Assembly (NCBI GenBank): GCA_024516155.1
Contig: JAJJXM010000080.1
Span: forward strand, 1-64,000
Direction: 5' to 3'
Origin: Pyronema omphalodes
Lineage: Eukaryota > Ascomycota > Pezizomycetes > Pezizales > Pyronemataceae
Length of the DNA: 64,000 bases
A program made the position numbers and the translations under genes. Shown here piece after piece: positions 49,125-61,273 of the stretch. Below the pieces are notes generated by a model. It did not search any database. It was not told where the DNA came from and worked only from the letters and a program-made list of their open reading frames with translations. Every line of letters begins with the position of its first letter. Within the stretch, counting starts at the first letter, position 1.

Positions 49125-50210
49125 TGATTCATTCAGAAGTAACATACATTGCTATAGCAATTGTTCCTACCCGTGATGCGTGGAGTATCTAAGAGTAGTT
49201 TGCAGTTGACCCAGTCCATCCCAGATACCCCTAGAAAACTATCCGGAAATCCCCGTCCCAGTTCCATCAGATATGTATGTTTAAGTCTAGGTTCTGCCCG
49301 AAAGCTTGTCGATCACCGTAGCAAAATTCTTTTCTAGTGTACCAACTTGATGGGAATATGTCGTCTGATACTCCAAGATATCAGCACGGACTGGTCTCCA
49401 TGTGTGTTTTTTGTGCGCTTTTTTGTGCGCTTACAATTTAACGAACTTTTTTTTCTACATATGTACGAGGTGCTGGACAAAAGTGACCGTCACCCCGCGC
49501 GGCGCTTAGCACAGAAAAGTGACGGTCACTTTTGTCACGGTACCGTACGAAATATCCCACGCTATAGTTCGTCGATCTCTGTAACACAAATCCCTGCTTG
49601 GACTAATGCACCAAAAATTATTGGAAGAAGTGATATGTCTGTCGTCTAATCATATTCTTTTCAGTACAAATTCATCGTGGAACGGACGGGACTCCATATA
49701 TTATGTTATATGAGGGTTATCCGCGTTAGTTTTCCCCAAGGCTTTAACGTAAGGAGTTAGTAAGCTTTTTTTTATTGTCTCGTGATGAATTTGATTTTAT
49801 GCATCGATATGTGTGCAAGGTAGAATACCATATTTCAACTATCATGTACATCCACGGGTAAATACGGAGAGTAAAAAAGGGGTTAATACAAAGTTACTAA
49901 CAAACTATCAGTTACCAAGTTGCACAAAAACGCACTATTGTTTGAACGCGCTATGATTTTCTGTTTTAAAAGTGCGAGTATGTAGCAGATATACTGCAGT
50001 ACGCCAGGATGATATGTAGAAGGATATGAAATTTTGTCCAAGACTGAGATTTAATGGACGGAAATTCTAGCGTTGAGATGAGAATTCATGGATGCCGGAA
50101 GCCCCTCCGTTTCATTTCTATTCGTATGTAGACAGTTCATACAAATTTTGCACAAAATCTTTTTGAGATTCCCTGAAATCCAATCGTTGAAAGACGGAAT
50201 TTTTTTTAAG
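49125..50210 (+). repeat. Diverged tandem duplication, unit A
   Basis: Aligns with 50345-51370 in the same orientation. Shared ordered words include TCTAAGAGTAGTT.GCAGTT, AAAC.ATCCGGAAATC.CCGTCCCA, CTGATAC/CTGACAC TC.AAGATATCAGC.CGGA, CTACATATGTA, GGCTTTAA.GTAAG..ATTAGTAAGCTTT, and CTCCGTTTCAT. No coding frame is conserved. Confidence 0.7.
49469..49544. mobile_element. 76-bp hairpin MITE with target duplication and visible empty site
   Basis: The core arms GACAAAAGTGACCGTCAC (49476-49493) and its exact inverse (49519-49536) flank a GC-rich 25-base loop. The ends GGTGCTG and CGGTACC extend the symmetry imperfectly. GTACGA stands on each side (49463-49468 and 49545-49550). The sister unit B reads CTACATATGTATGCACC at about 50710 with no insert, giving the empty site. 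Confidence 0.8.
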
Positions 50211-50344
50211 CGATATTCAGTAGGAATTATGACTTCCTATTTGAATGAATCCCGAGGAACGGAAGAAGCACCGACTTTTGCATCCTTCTTTGGGGTACTC
50301 ATGATGCTGAAATAGAGCTTTCGTACTGTACTCCGCAATTGATA

Positions 50345-51370
50345 TTTTCTATAGCATTCATTTACTCTGAAGTCGAAACATATTTTCCAGCACAATCTAT
50401 TCCTACGTATGTGGGGTACATAGTCTTCTAAGAGTAGTTCGCAGTTACCCCATGCCAGTTGCCCCAGTTACCCCTGCCCAGAAAACCATCCGGAAATCTC
50501 CGTCCCACAACTCCAGAATCCTAGTTTCATCATGGATGTATGTTTAACTTGATATTCTACGCTACAGCTTGTTGATCGCTGTACCGAAAATCTCTTCTAG
50601 TTCACCAACCAGATGGGAGTCTGTCGTCTGACACTCTAAGATATCAGCGCGGAATGATCTCCATGTGATTTTTGTTCTCCGGTTATAACTTAACGAAGTC
50701 ATCATCTACATATGTATGCACCGGACTCTTTGAACGACAGCTCGTCGATTACTGTAACGAAAATATTTTCTGGGGCTAGTTTAACAGTAGACCAGTGAAA
50801 TGGGAATAAGGTAATATTCGTCTGATCACATAGATCTGAGAGCGGACTGGCTCTATGTGCTGGTCATGTCAGTAGTATAATGTGTGTTTATATTCCCGTG
50901 GCTTTAATGTAAGCAATTAGTAAGCTTTGATGAGTTTATTAATTTGTCCTGTGATTCATGTTGTAGATATAGATGGTATCTTATTAGGAAGGATAATGAA
51001 ATTCGGAATATCATATTCTTATACATATTTTAACCATTGCATATTCACTAACGGGCAAATGCGGAGGGTATGGGGAGCTTAGGTAGTTACCAGGTTACAC
51101 AAAAAAGTAGATTTTGTTTTCACTCGATTATGATTTGTTGTTTCGAGAGTTTGAGTAAATCAAGCTCTCGGTTGAGGTACATAGGACCAAACTACAGAGG
51201 GGGGATGTTCCGTTTTCAAGTACTGGGTTTCGGACGAGAATCCTAGTCTTTAACACGAGAATCCATGCATACCGGGAACCTCTCCGTTTCATATAACATT
51301 CATCCATGGCACCATTTACAACATTGAATATTTTGTTCAATATTCCCTGCAACTTCGTCTATCTCAAGAG
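50345..51370 (+). repeat. Diverged tandem duplication, unit B
   Basis: Partner of 49125-50210. It lacks the 76-bp MITE. Confidence 0.7.
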
Positions 51371-53110
51371 GTGGCAAAAAAAAAGATGGGTCTTCAATGG
51401 GGAATAATTCCTTCCCATTCCAATAAAAAAGCATTTAACAAGACGGGAGCAGCACCGTCTCAAAATCCCGATGATGCTTTACTTCCTTCGTCTTTCGTCT
51501 TTCTTCTTTCGGGCTCGACCGGGTGTTTGCATATATTTGTCACATATGATTCCAATAAACTTATGTACAAAGCTGCTCGTGAGTCGGGATGCATCCCAGT
51601 ATCCCAGCCCGCCAGCCGGGATATTATGCACCTAAACTAGTCAGATACGATAGGGAAAATGCTTGTTATAATAGCCGAGTGTGGGGTACCCGCGTGCTAC
51701 TCCAGTATTTGCCGCTGTTAGATTAGATAGATTGCGGGATGGTTCAACGAGGATTTGAAAAATGGTTGAATGGTTCACCGGAATTCTTTTCTACATATGC
51801 GCGCGGGGAACTGTCCGTGGTCATCATGATCATGAGAAATATCTATTTACCCGGGAACGTGCCGAATTAACATCATCAGCCGCGTTATGGGGGTTGAGCG
51901 ATCTATGTATGCGTCTATCTGGTCAAGATTATTTACATGCATTTTGAGTCGCACCTTATGGTTAGTGTTACATCTAGCCAATAGGCCTCAAAGGAAATGC
52001 ATATGTGTAAACCACCATAGTGAATTATGGCACACCAAAAAATCAAGGGTTTAGTTGAGGGTTATGACACTTCTGGTAGCTCTGTGATGGAGATTTATTG
52101 CATACAAAGAGTAAGTATACACAGACGAATGAAGTAAGGTTACAGCCGCAAGTTGTTGTTATTGTTATTGTTGTTGTCATCCGATCTTCCAGTCGCCCAA
52201 TCTCCCAGCTGAAGTGCTAAGTGCTTAAGTGCTTACATGCATCGCATAGAATCTTCGAATCTTCCCTCCGCTCCGCGCTGAAATTGAGATATACAGTCGT
52301 ACACAAGTCATTGAACCATGCTCAAACGGGTAACGTAACTGGCTTTCCATCACATGTTCCACCATCTGGCATCAAAATGCTAAATAATAAGCATCACCAA
52401 TTCTTTCTCCCAACTTTCGAAACAGCCATCGTATTTCCCCGCGGTGTCGTGTCGTATCGGCGGCCGTCAGTCCCAGTCTCCAGTCCGTCCATACAAAAGC
52501 ATTACCAGCATCTCCAGACTCCAGAGACGGCGATCATCCCGTATGTATGTATAAAGCGAAGATCTCAAACCATAACAGGCAGTACAAGTCTGGAAGAAAG
52601 CACACGCGACACATTGCGGATGAATGCGCGATGTGGAGGGGGCGGATGTCGAGGAATACGTACGGGACCAACCCCGAAGCTTATCCAGACCCCCGGCTAC
52701 CAGTCAACCGTAGTCCAAGCCTATCGAGATTTTAGGATTTTCTAGCTCTGTAGCAACTAGGATGGCGATGCGATGTGGAGATGCCATGTGTATGCTGACT
52801 AGCTATAGCTTTACTGCGTCGATCCCTAGATTCACACATGCAGTTATTATTGACGCGAGGAGGAAGCTGTCGTGTGTAACAGCGCGTAACTGTGCATATC
52901 CGTATCGATCTCAAAAGGCGAAGGATTCCCATTCCCAAGATTTTATTTAAGATATTCCTCCAGCTCCAGCTCTAGCGACATATAAGCCACTGTGAGGAAG
53001 AAGGAAGACGACGCCTTGTCCATCTCCACGGCGACTACAACGACAACCACCACCACAGACGACGATAACAACTGCGACTGAACAGCGACGAGGATTAGCT
53101 TTTCGCCAGC
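51371..53110. other. Intergenic, upstream of the sugar porter
   Basis: No supported gene; the frame at 52221-52745 shows no known domain. A TTGTTA microsatellite is at about 52154-52177. CATATAAG at about 52979 could serve as the TATA box of the transporter, 130 bases before its start. Confidence 0.4.
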
Positions 53111-55199
53111 ATGTTTCACGCAGAAAATGCTAATGACCCGAAAGAGGTCAGGAATTGGAGAGTGCAGTTGCTTGGTACGTTTGATTGTTATTCTGATTCC
53201 CTGCGATGGTTCGCCTCAGTTCGCCTTTTCCTACACATTGTAAAGTGAAGTTTATTAACGATTATGCTACAATATAGCTCTCGGTGTCTCGATGTCCGCT
53301 GTTGCAATGGGGTATGTATCCAGAGTCAATTGGCTGTTACAGAAAATACAAATGAAACACCCTTGTAATATTCGACCGGCTGACGCAATGTAGCTTCGAT
53401 ACCGCCTTCATCGGTGGAACTCAGGCGCTTGAATCTTTCAAACGGGATTATGGGCTTGATCGGCATAGTCAATTGGAGAGGGATACGTTGAGTGGTATGT
53501 TATGATTATCATTATTGCTGTCGTCACCCGGTTGTCGTTTCATATCATGGCTACCCCATTCATCCCATTTGATACCCAATAAACTGACCCCCATTGATAC
53601 CCCCGGCAATCATAACAACAATGTATGTACAACAATCACTAATACCATACACCAGGCAACATCGTCTCCACCTTCCAAGCCGGCTGCATGATTGGATCCC
53701 TGCTAACCTTCCCATTGGTGGAACGCTACGGACGGCGGCTAGGCATGATTGGGGCTTCAGCTGTGTTTTGTATCGGCGCTGCTATCATGACTGCTGCTGC
53801 TGGTCGTTTGTCTATGATTTATGCCGGTCGTGCGATTACAGGTCTTGGTATTGGTAGCGCTTCTTTGATCGTGCGTAAGTAATGCCGTATCCCTGATTGC
53901 ATTGACATCGATATCTACAGTTGCTATGTGGTACAGAGCGCTGATTTGAATATAGCTGTTTACATTGCCGAAACCTCACCCCCAAGTATCCGTGGTCGTC
54001 TAATTGGAATCTTCGAAGTCCTCTCGCAAGGAGGTGGTATGCTCGGATTCTGGATCAACTACATTGTGGACCGTACCATCTCTCCAGTCGGGCCAAAACA
54101 ATACCTAATCCCGATCGGAGTTCAACTAATTCCGGGGGCGTTACTATTCTTCGTCTCACTCCTCGCCATTGAATCACCCCGATGGTTATGTAAACAAGAC
54201 AACTGGGAGCAAGCCCGAAAGAACTTGGTCTGGTTACGACAGTTACCGGTAGAAAGTGATTACATTACCGAGGAATTGAGGGGTATCAGGGAACAGATTG
54301 AGTTTGAAAAGGCGTTATCACCCGGGGGTTCTTGGAGTGATAAGTGGAGGGAGATGAAACGCAAAGGAAATAGGAACAGAATTGGAATTGGTTTGTTGTT
54401 GATGGCGTGCCAGAATTTGACCGGAGTTAACGTATGTCTTATTAAGAAATCCCAGCTGTCAATACCTCTGCTAATTTTGGATAAAATAGATTTTAACCTA
54501 CTACTCCCCCCGTATCTTCGAAACTCTAGGCCTCACAGGAACCTCGACAAAACTGTTCGCAACTGGCTGCTATGGAATCGCCAAAACCACCGGCATGGTA
54601 ATCTTCGCACTGTGGCTGGTGGAGCGTATCGGGAGAAGAAAAGGATTAATCTACGGTGCCTTTATTGGTTCCTTGCCGATGTGGTATATCGGTGGTTATG
54701 TCATGAAAGCGGATCCCGCGAAAGCTGCTGCGAATGGTCAGTTTACTAGTAGCGGGTGGGGTTATCTGGCTATGGTTTGTGTTTATCTTTACGGCATGGT
54801 ACGTGCTACTCCTTCCAAATCCCTTCAACATACTCCCGCGCTACAAGAATAGCGACTAACCCCCCATAGATCTACTGCATGTCCTGGCAGGGCATAACCT
54901 GGGTCTACTGTTCCGAAATATTCCCGCTCGGAATCCGTATGCTCTGCGTAGCGCTCACCACCGCAGACCAGTGGCTCTGGTCCTTTATTATCTCCCGGAC
55001 AACGCCGTATATGATCACTGGACTTGGATATGGAACTTACTTCCTATTTGCGAGTTTCATGGTACTGATGGGAATATGGGCTTGGTTTTGTATTCCCGAA
55101 ACGAAGGGATTGAGTTTGGAGGATATGGATAGGATCTTTGGTGTGCCGGAAAGAGCGGGGGCGACGGAAAAGGAGAGAGCGGTGGAGCATTTGGAGTAG
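53111..55199 (+). CDS. MFS sugar porter, quinate-permease-like
   Basis: Seven exons keep frame: 53111-53174, 53278-53311, 53394-53494, 53656-53874, 53956-54431, 54490-54798, 54870-55199, giving 510 residues. Sugar-porter signatures are GFDTAFIGGTQALESF in the first helix region, ERYGRRLGMIGAS (loop 2-3), [31 protein letters not shown] (after splicing; only the parts are quoted), ESPRWLCKQ after helix 6, LVERIGRRKG (loop 8-9) and PETKGLSLEDMD at the end. FDTAFIGGT and the WLRQLP segment resemble fungal quinate permeases (qa-y/QutD) more than hexose carriers; no quinate-pathway enzyme lies nearby, so the substrate is inferred only. Twelve helices are expected in the plasma membrane. No break is seen. 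Confidence 0.9.
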
Positions 55200-55597
55200 G
55201 GGGAGGGGGAGGGAGAGGATAAGCTGAACACAGGGCAGCGATCTAGCGGTACCGTTAGGTGAGAGGGCCAAAGAGAGATACGATTACAGATACCAAATCT
55301 CAGGGTGGCGGGGGAATAATGAATCTCGTTTGTATGTAGCCAAAATACTGATGAATAACGAACTTGAAGAAAATGAATGACTTCTGGAAAAATTCCTTCG
55401 CGACACACCCTGGGAAAGTACTGTGATGTTGCAGGGTTGGAAGTGGGGTTAGAAAGATTAGGGTCGTGATGTAGGGTTTACCCGTTATGCGTTACAGGCT
55501 TGGCTCTTGGCTTTTAGTTATTAATCTATGAATATATGGAGGTATTACATACGGGTCATATTATATACCGCCTATGGTATACCGTCTGATTACTTAT

Positions 55598-55779
55598 TGG
55601 AGGACTTCCCATCGCTCTATTCGGGGTGGATAGAACAACCTCAACTTCACCTATTCGATAGCAATAGAAAATCTGAATAAACAGGGGGCTAGTGCTCTAT
55701 TTGCGTTCTATAGAAATTGTTTTTTGGTGGTGGAATGGACTCTCACATCCGTTGCTATAGAGCGATGGGAAGTCCTCCA
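55598..55779. mobile_element. 182-bp MITE downstream of the sugar porter
   Basis: The first 23 bases (55598-55620, beginning TGGAGGACTTCCCATCGC) and the last 23 (55757-55779) are perfect inverse copies. TTAT stands on each side (55594-55597 and 55780-55783) as a candidate target duplication. There is no coding content. Confidence 0.75.
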
Positions 55780-55966
55780 TTATTTATTACTTATCATCTA
55801 TTACGTACCGGTCTATTGTACCGGAAAAACCAAAAAGGCAATATACACACCGGTAACGAAGCCACGGACCATGGAAGTCGGCTCTTGGGGTGATGTAGGG
55901 AGATAAAGGTAGGATATATAGCGGGTGATGCGTTGTGTTCAAGTTGGGTTTAAGTTGGCGGGCGAG

Positions 55967-56010
55967 AGGGGAAGGAAGGGGAAGGAAGGGGAAGGAAGGG
56001 GAAGGGAAGG
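55967..56010. repeat. GGGGAAGGAA microsatellite
   Basis: About four purine units. Confidence 0.8.
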
Positions 56011-56344
56011 ATGAGGGATTAGATGGGGATATGGGGATATGGGATTGTGATACACGATATCTACGTTCACATTATATTATATTCCTAAAGCATAGACTAA
56101 TCAGTATATAACCGAAAATCATTGATACCGGACTGCAAGTGGTAGTGGTAATAGATACTTACGTTGCATCAGTAGATAATAGCCACGCGACTAGGTAACT
56201 ACTCAACTACTTAACTACCTACTCAACACCATGTTATAACCTTATATACGGTTGGGAATGTTCAAGAATATATCAATCAACCAGTCAGCAGCCATTCAGC
56301 TACTCGGCCAGGCAATGTCTACGGAAATACTGAAGAATGCAAAA

Positions 56345-56383
56345 TATTCACAGTATTCACAGTATTCACAGTATTCACAGTAT
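56345..56383. repeat. ATTCACAGT 9-bp tandem repeat
   Basis: Four perfect units. Confidence 0.85.
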
Positions 56384-56481
56384 CTATGCAACACAATTTA
56401 CCGATTCCGGATATGCATATGTATATGTATATGTTAGATACTCGTTATCCATTACCATGAATATCATAACCTGAAATCCTA

Positions 56482-56517
56482 TCCCCAATCCCCAATCCCC
56501 AATCCCCAATCCCCAAG
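56482..56517. repeat. CCCCAAT tandem repeat
   Basis: Five 7-bp units. Not a known fungal telomere repeat and too short to be one. Confidence 0.8.
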
Positions 56518-56639
56518 TAAACACCAATCACCACCAACCAATAACCAACCAATCACCAACAATCACAAAGTAAACAAAACAAATCATCTATTCATCAAGA
56601 ATCAAGAATCACGCAACCAAACCATTTGAAATTTTGCTT

Positions 56640-57013
56640 CATTTTTTTCATTTCTCTTGTTTCTTGCGTTTCACTTGTTTCATTTTTGCGTTTGTCTTTA
56701 TTCGTTCTTGTGTTTGACTTGTTTCTTGCGTTTCACTTCACTTGTTTCTTGCGTTTCACTTCACTTGTTTCTCTTGTTTCTCTTGTTTCTTGCGTTTCTT
56801 GCGTTTCTTGCGTTTCTTGCGTTTCTTGCGTTTCTTGCGTTTCTTGCGTTTCTTGCGTTTCTTGCGTTTCTTGCGTTTCTTGCGTTTCTTGCGTTTCTCT
56901 TGTTTCTTGCGTTTCTTGCGTTTCTCTTGTTTCTTGCGTTTCTTGCGTTTCTCTTGTTTCTCTTGTTTCTCTTGTTTCTCTTGTTTCTCTTGTTTCTTGC
57001 GTTTCACTTGTTC
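56640..57013. repeat. TTTCTTGCG / TTTCTCTTG minisatellite
   Basis: About 370 bases of 9-bp TTTCTTGCG units, more than a dozen uninterrupted in the centre, mixed with TTTCTCTTG and longer TTTCACTTG variants. All three plus-strand frames and one minus frame stay open because the unit length is a multiple of three. Confidence 0.9.
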
Positions 57014-57457
57014 TTTAGATCCTGCATTATTCGCACAAGTTCCTCTTCTATTGTAAGATTCTTGTCAGATTCTTCAATAGTCTTTAAAATTCTCAAAATT
57101 CTCAAGATTCTCAAGACTCTCAATAATATTCAATAGTCTTTAATAGTAAAATTCTTAAAATTCACATAACTACAGCTACAACTACAGCTACAGCTACAGC
57201 TATACCAAATATCCCCGCCAGCAAGGCAGATCATAAAAAAATGATTAATTCTACATAGTTACTGTTACTTTCGTACTCTGTATCCTGATATTCCCATGGG
57301 TTGACTGTGTTGTGTGGAGGCTTTGTTAATAAGCCGTGCAACCAGGCCAACTAATCCAACTAATCCAACTAATCCAACAACACTACAATAACCCCTCCCC
57401 CCACCCGCACCACCCCGCACCACGCCCACACAAACTACACCACACTACACCACCCCA

Positions 57458-59883
57458 CTACACCATCTCCTCATCCTCCTCCTCCGGTCTCCCCTCCACC
57501 CTCCCCCTCTCCCACTCCACCTCGCCCGCAATGATGCGTCCCTCCTCATCCACCTCATCACAAAGCTCAATCAAGCTCCTCCTACTCAACCTCCTAAACC
57601 CCCTCGTCCTGACAATCCTACCCCAATACGTGAGCACAAACACCGCCGCCTTCTTCCTCAACATTTCCTCTCCCGCCACTCCCGCCCTCTCCCAAACCAC
57701 CGCTGCACTCTCCACATCTAACTCATTATACAGTCTCCCCAGACACAGCGTCCGTAGTCTCTCCATGGCATATAAATTCGCCAACACCAGCAGACCGGCG
57801 ACAGTGGTGATATCAGGACAGTAAGGACCCGTCGCGATACTATCAGTGTAAAGGTAGTAACAAAACGCGCGGACAACAGTGTATGGTTCCGGCAGGTAGA
57901 GACGGCCGCGATGATATTCCCGCATTCGGGAGTTATAGACCCTGGTGAAATGACCCCACCGGGAAAGAAGGATGAGTTTATGGCAGAGGATGGGAGGGCC
58001 GAGGACATCTTCGGAGGGGAGGTCGTCGTCGTCGGTGCGGGGATCGTCGGGTTGGTGGGAACGACACCAGATGCCGTCGGTGTCGTATTCGTCGCCTTCG
58101 GCGGCTTCGTCTTTTAGCGCGCGAATCGTGAAGTCCGGGTTGCTGTGGGGGGTGTCGAATACGGTGGAGAGGTCGAAGCCGAGCATGCCCTGTGAGGGGG
58201 ACTCCCCGGCGGCAGGGGTGGGGCTGATTCCGAAGTCGAGGAGGGAGATCGGGAGGACGTCGGAGAGATACTCTTCGCCTTCCCCGAGGTCTTCGTTGTA
58301 CACGGGGCATCCTAGGAGGTAGGCGGTTGTCCCGTTTGGTGATACGGCTAGGTAGTGCCAGCGCCAGCTACTGCCGCCGAGAATGTCCGAGCCTTCGGAG
58401 AGTTTGCGCCATGTCATTTCTCGGAGGTCGAGCGCGGATAAACCCATGTCGTTGTGGCTGGAGCGGAGGTTGGTTGAATAGGTGGAAAAGTCTAGTAAGG
58501 TGTTGCCGCAGATGTGGTGAAAGTGTGTTCCATGGGCTTCTGACGGTATATCCCTACCCCAGAGAAAGCGGACTGAGGAGGTTGAGGCTGGGACCAAGTT
58601 TGGTTTCGGGGGTGGGGTGTGACGTCGGGATGTATTCATTGCTCTTGGGGAATTTGGTCCATAGCTTCTGTTGGAGCGAAGAACTCGCACAGGACCGGTT
58701 GATTCCGTCATAGACCGTCCTGGATGGGTTGCATAGCCAATTGGTTTGATTTCCGTTCTGGCAAATACTGGATGCGATAGATCCAGGGAAATTAATTCCC
58801 CGGTACGATCCATTTCCTTACCCATACCCCCGAATATCCATAGCTTTCCCTCACGAACCCAAGCTTGGTGGTCGAATCTTGAAACCCATTTCCAGCTGCG
58901 ACTCCAGGTCATGGTTTTTAGGTCTAGGTAGCAGATGTCGTCTAGGACTTCCTGTGGGTTGTATTCTGGTTCTTCATCGGCATCGTAGTCAGCGGGTTGG
59001 GCGATTGGGTTGTGGTGCACACCACCCATGACGAAAAGTTTATCATCATGAAGAACTGCGGCATGACGAGAGCGACCACACGGTGGGTATCCTGACATTA
59101 CAGGCTGAGACCAAGTTGCAGTCGCAATGTCAAAGATGTAAATGTCGTTAAGGTAAACCCGAAGCTCGTTTTCTCCGCCAAAGATTATTAGTTTGTCGTC
59201 GCGCCAGTATGTGGTAGTATGTCCTACTCCGATGATGAGCTTTATCCTGGAAGAGAAACGAAAGACTCACCCATTCGTACTGACGGAATGTCGCCATAGT
59301 TATCGACTAAGGTCCATGTGTAGGTTTTTAGGTCAAGCTTGAGGACGTGGTTGAATACTGTCGCCTGTCAGTTTTGTCCAGCTTTGTCGCGGCTACTCAA
59401 AGGGCGCCAGGCTAGAAAGAAACCCACCCTCATCGGTATACTGATCAAACCCTCCAAAGGCATATATCGAATCCTCTCCGCAAACCGTAACCGACGCATT
59501 AACTAAACAAGCCAGCCTTACACCTTATTTCATCAGTATTTACTTCAATTGGTAATTCGCTTATTCCACCCATATCTCTCGTTCTGTACCAGACATCCGC
59601 TTCAGAATGGACTGCTCGGTTCCTCCGTACCGAATCTCCCCCGACACAAGGTACACATACCTTTACTCCTAATCACCTCTCCAGTGCAATTCCCCGCTTT
59701 CCCCTTCCCGTCAATTCCCACACCTCCGGAAATACCATCGTTACCCTCCATATCCACCTCCTGTCCACCGTCGGTCTTGGGACTTGTCGCCGGCTGCTGC
59801 TCAAAGAAATTTGGTGGGGCGATACCCGGGGTTGCGAATGCTGGTGGTAGATGATGGTGTGTAGAAGGGTAGAGTGACGCCAT
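57458..59883 (-). CDS. Kelch-repeat and BTB domain protein
   Basis: Five exons fit in phase: 59883-59661, 59611-59570, 59523-59428, 59357-59271, 59223-57458; total 737 residues. The N-terminal 75 residues are disordered. Kelch repeats follow: SIYAFGGFDQYTD, KLIIFGGENE, CGRSRHAAVLHDDKLFVMGG, FDHQAWVREGKLWIFGG, and weaker blades to about 400. The C terminus has a BTB/POZ-like fold: ILCHKLILLSRWGHF, EPYTVVRAFCYYLYTDSI and VLANLYAMERLRTLC, then helices. Such proteins are adaptors (BTB for dimerisation or Cul3 binding, kelch for substrates), but the partner is unknown. Exon 2 is only 42 nt and the 46-bp intron after it has a good branch site (TACTGAT), supporting the model. It converges on the sugar porter at its 3' side. 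Confidence 0.85.
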
Positions 59884-61273
59884 ACTGTGTAGAGAGCGGG
59901 TTGACGGGCGACAGGAAGCAGGTACGAGTTGGATAGCTTGTCGAAGCTTGATGGACCTTATGGAGTTGCGTGAAGCGGTGTAGATGAGTAGGTACTGCTG
60001 AACAGACGTTTCCTGTATGCGCGACCTGGTACAACTGTGTAGATGCTGGGAAAAGATTTGCTCCTTCTAGACAATGAAGCTGTTTGGTTGTTTGTTCACT
60101 CTTCCTGTCGCGGTATTCAGGGAGCTAGTTTGCGGGGTTGTGTTGGATCGGGGCGAGCGCGACGCGTCGAAACAAGCTAGTTGACCAAGTAGATTACGTA
60201 GCAAACTTTAGGTCGCAGCAGCAGCTTAAACGAGTGGAGTGGTGTGGTGTATATACAGACTCTTGGATTAAAATGTATCTATTTATGAGGATTTTGAATA
60301 AAATTAAAACAAAAGAATTGAAAATATAAGACTGTATAGAAGATGCTGATGATTTGTCGTTGTTCTCGTGAGGGTGTGTGTGTCTGGAGTGAAAAGTTTG
60401 CGATGTGTAACTCTGTCTGTCTCTGTGTCTGTCTCGCCTCTCACAAATCCCCTTATTTTCTTGCTTGCTTGTCTGCTTCTGTCGCGATCGATGGTCGGCG
60501 GAGATGCATAAGCGCCAGATGCATAAAATCTTAGCTTAGTCAGCGGTTGTCTCGTGCATAAGCGAGTAAGCGATAGAGTTATTTTACGTAATACAAACAT
60601 TATTGAAGCTGTTAATACAAATCATTCTCATTCCTTCTCACCACGTCGCATCTTCCTTTGAAAGTCTTCATCTATTCAAAACCCACCGTCCGTGTTAATC
60701 TGCGCACGGTTCATGCAAAGACGGCGATCTACCGCTGTGGCTGAGGAACATGTCAAAAGAGCTCCGTGTTTAAAGTGAGGATGCGCGGCCCCACGACGAC
60801 TAACGAAGAAGAAGAAGAAGAGCTCCGTGTTGATGTGAGTTTTTATTATTATTATTAGCCATAACAGATTTTAAAAAGATACATAAATAGATTATCATGA
60901 TGATCTTATTCTCGAGTATTTATCAAGTCCCACAGAATATCTCTCGCGATACTACCAGCAGTGCTTAATATTACTGCGATAACCCCATAATCATCTCGGA
61001 CAAGACTCCCTCGAAGGGCATCGTGAGACATTCAAGACAGCTTTTGGTTAGGCCGATCGACAGGTAACCCATCTGAGCTCGAGCGGGAAGACGCCCAAAC
61101 CACCAACCCACAAACCAAAAACAACGAAACACCTTTCTCTTCCCTTTTTTTACATCTCTTTTTTAGATATCCTTTTTTTATTGTAATATTTCCGATATTT
61201 TTCCGTCTTTTTCAATTGCAATATTCCCTAGATACCACCAGCAGCAGCACCAGCAAGCCACCACGAGCTCGCA
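59884..61273. other. Divergent spacer between kelch-BTB and DUF1399 genes
   Basis: No gene recognised. GAAGAAGAAG and ATTATTATT short repeats at about 60806-60860, and T-rich sequence at 61140-61210 before the next start. Confidence 0.4.

Larger units (their letters stand above)
55200..57457. other. Spacer between convergent genes, rich in simple repeats
   Basis: Holds a MITE (55598-55779), a GGGGAAGGAA tract, a 9-bp satellite, a CCCCAAT tract and a long TTTCTTGCG minisatellite. Open frames at 56626-57136 are by-products of the minisatellite. Confidence 0.6.

Noticed and set aside
45549..55199. Esterase and transporters considered as a metabolite gene cluster
   Set aside because: No backbone synthase or tailoring enzymes, and genes are separated by many kilobases of repeats.
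56482..56517. CCCCAAT array considered as telomere-like sequence
   Set aside because: Only five units, not the fungal TTAGGG type, and inside an ordinary spacer.
56626..57136. Overlapping repetitive open frames (Val-Ser-Cys and Phe-Leu types)
   Set aside because: Minisatellite with a unit length divisible by three; no plausible gene structure.
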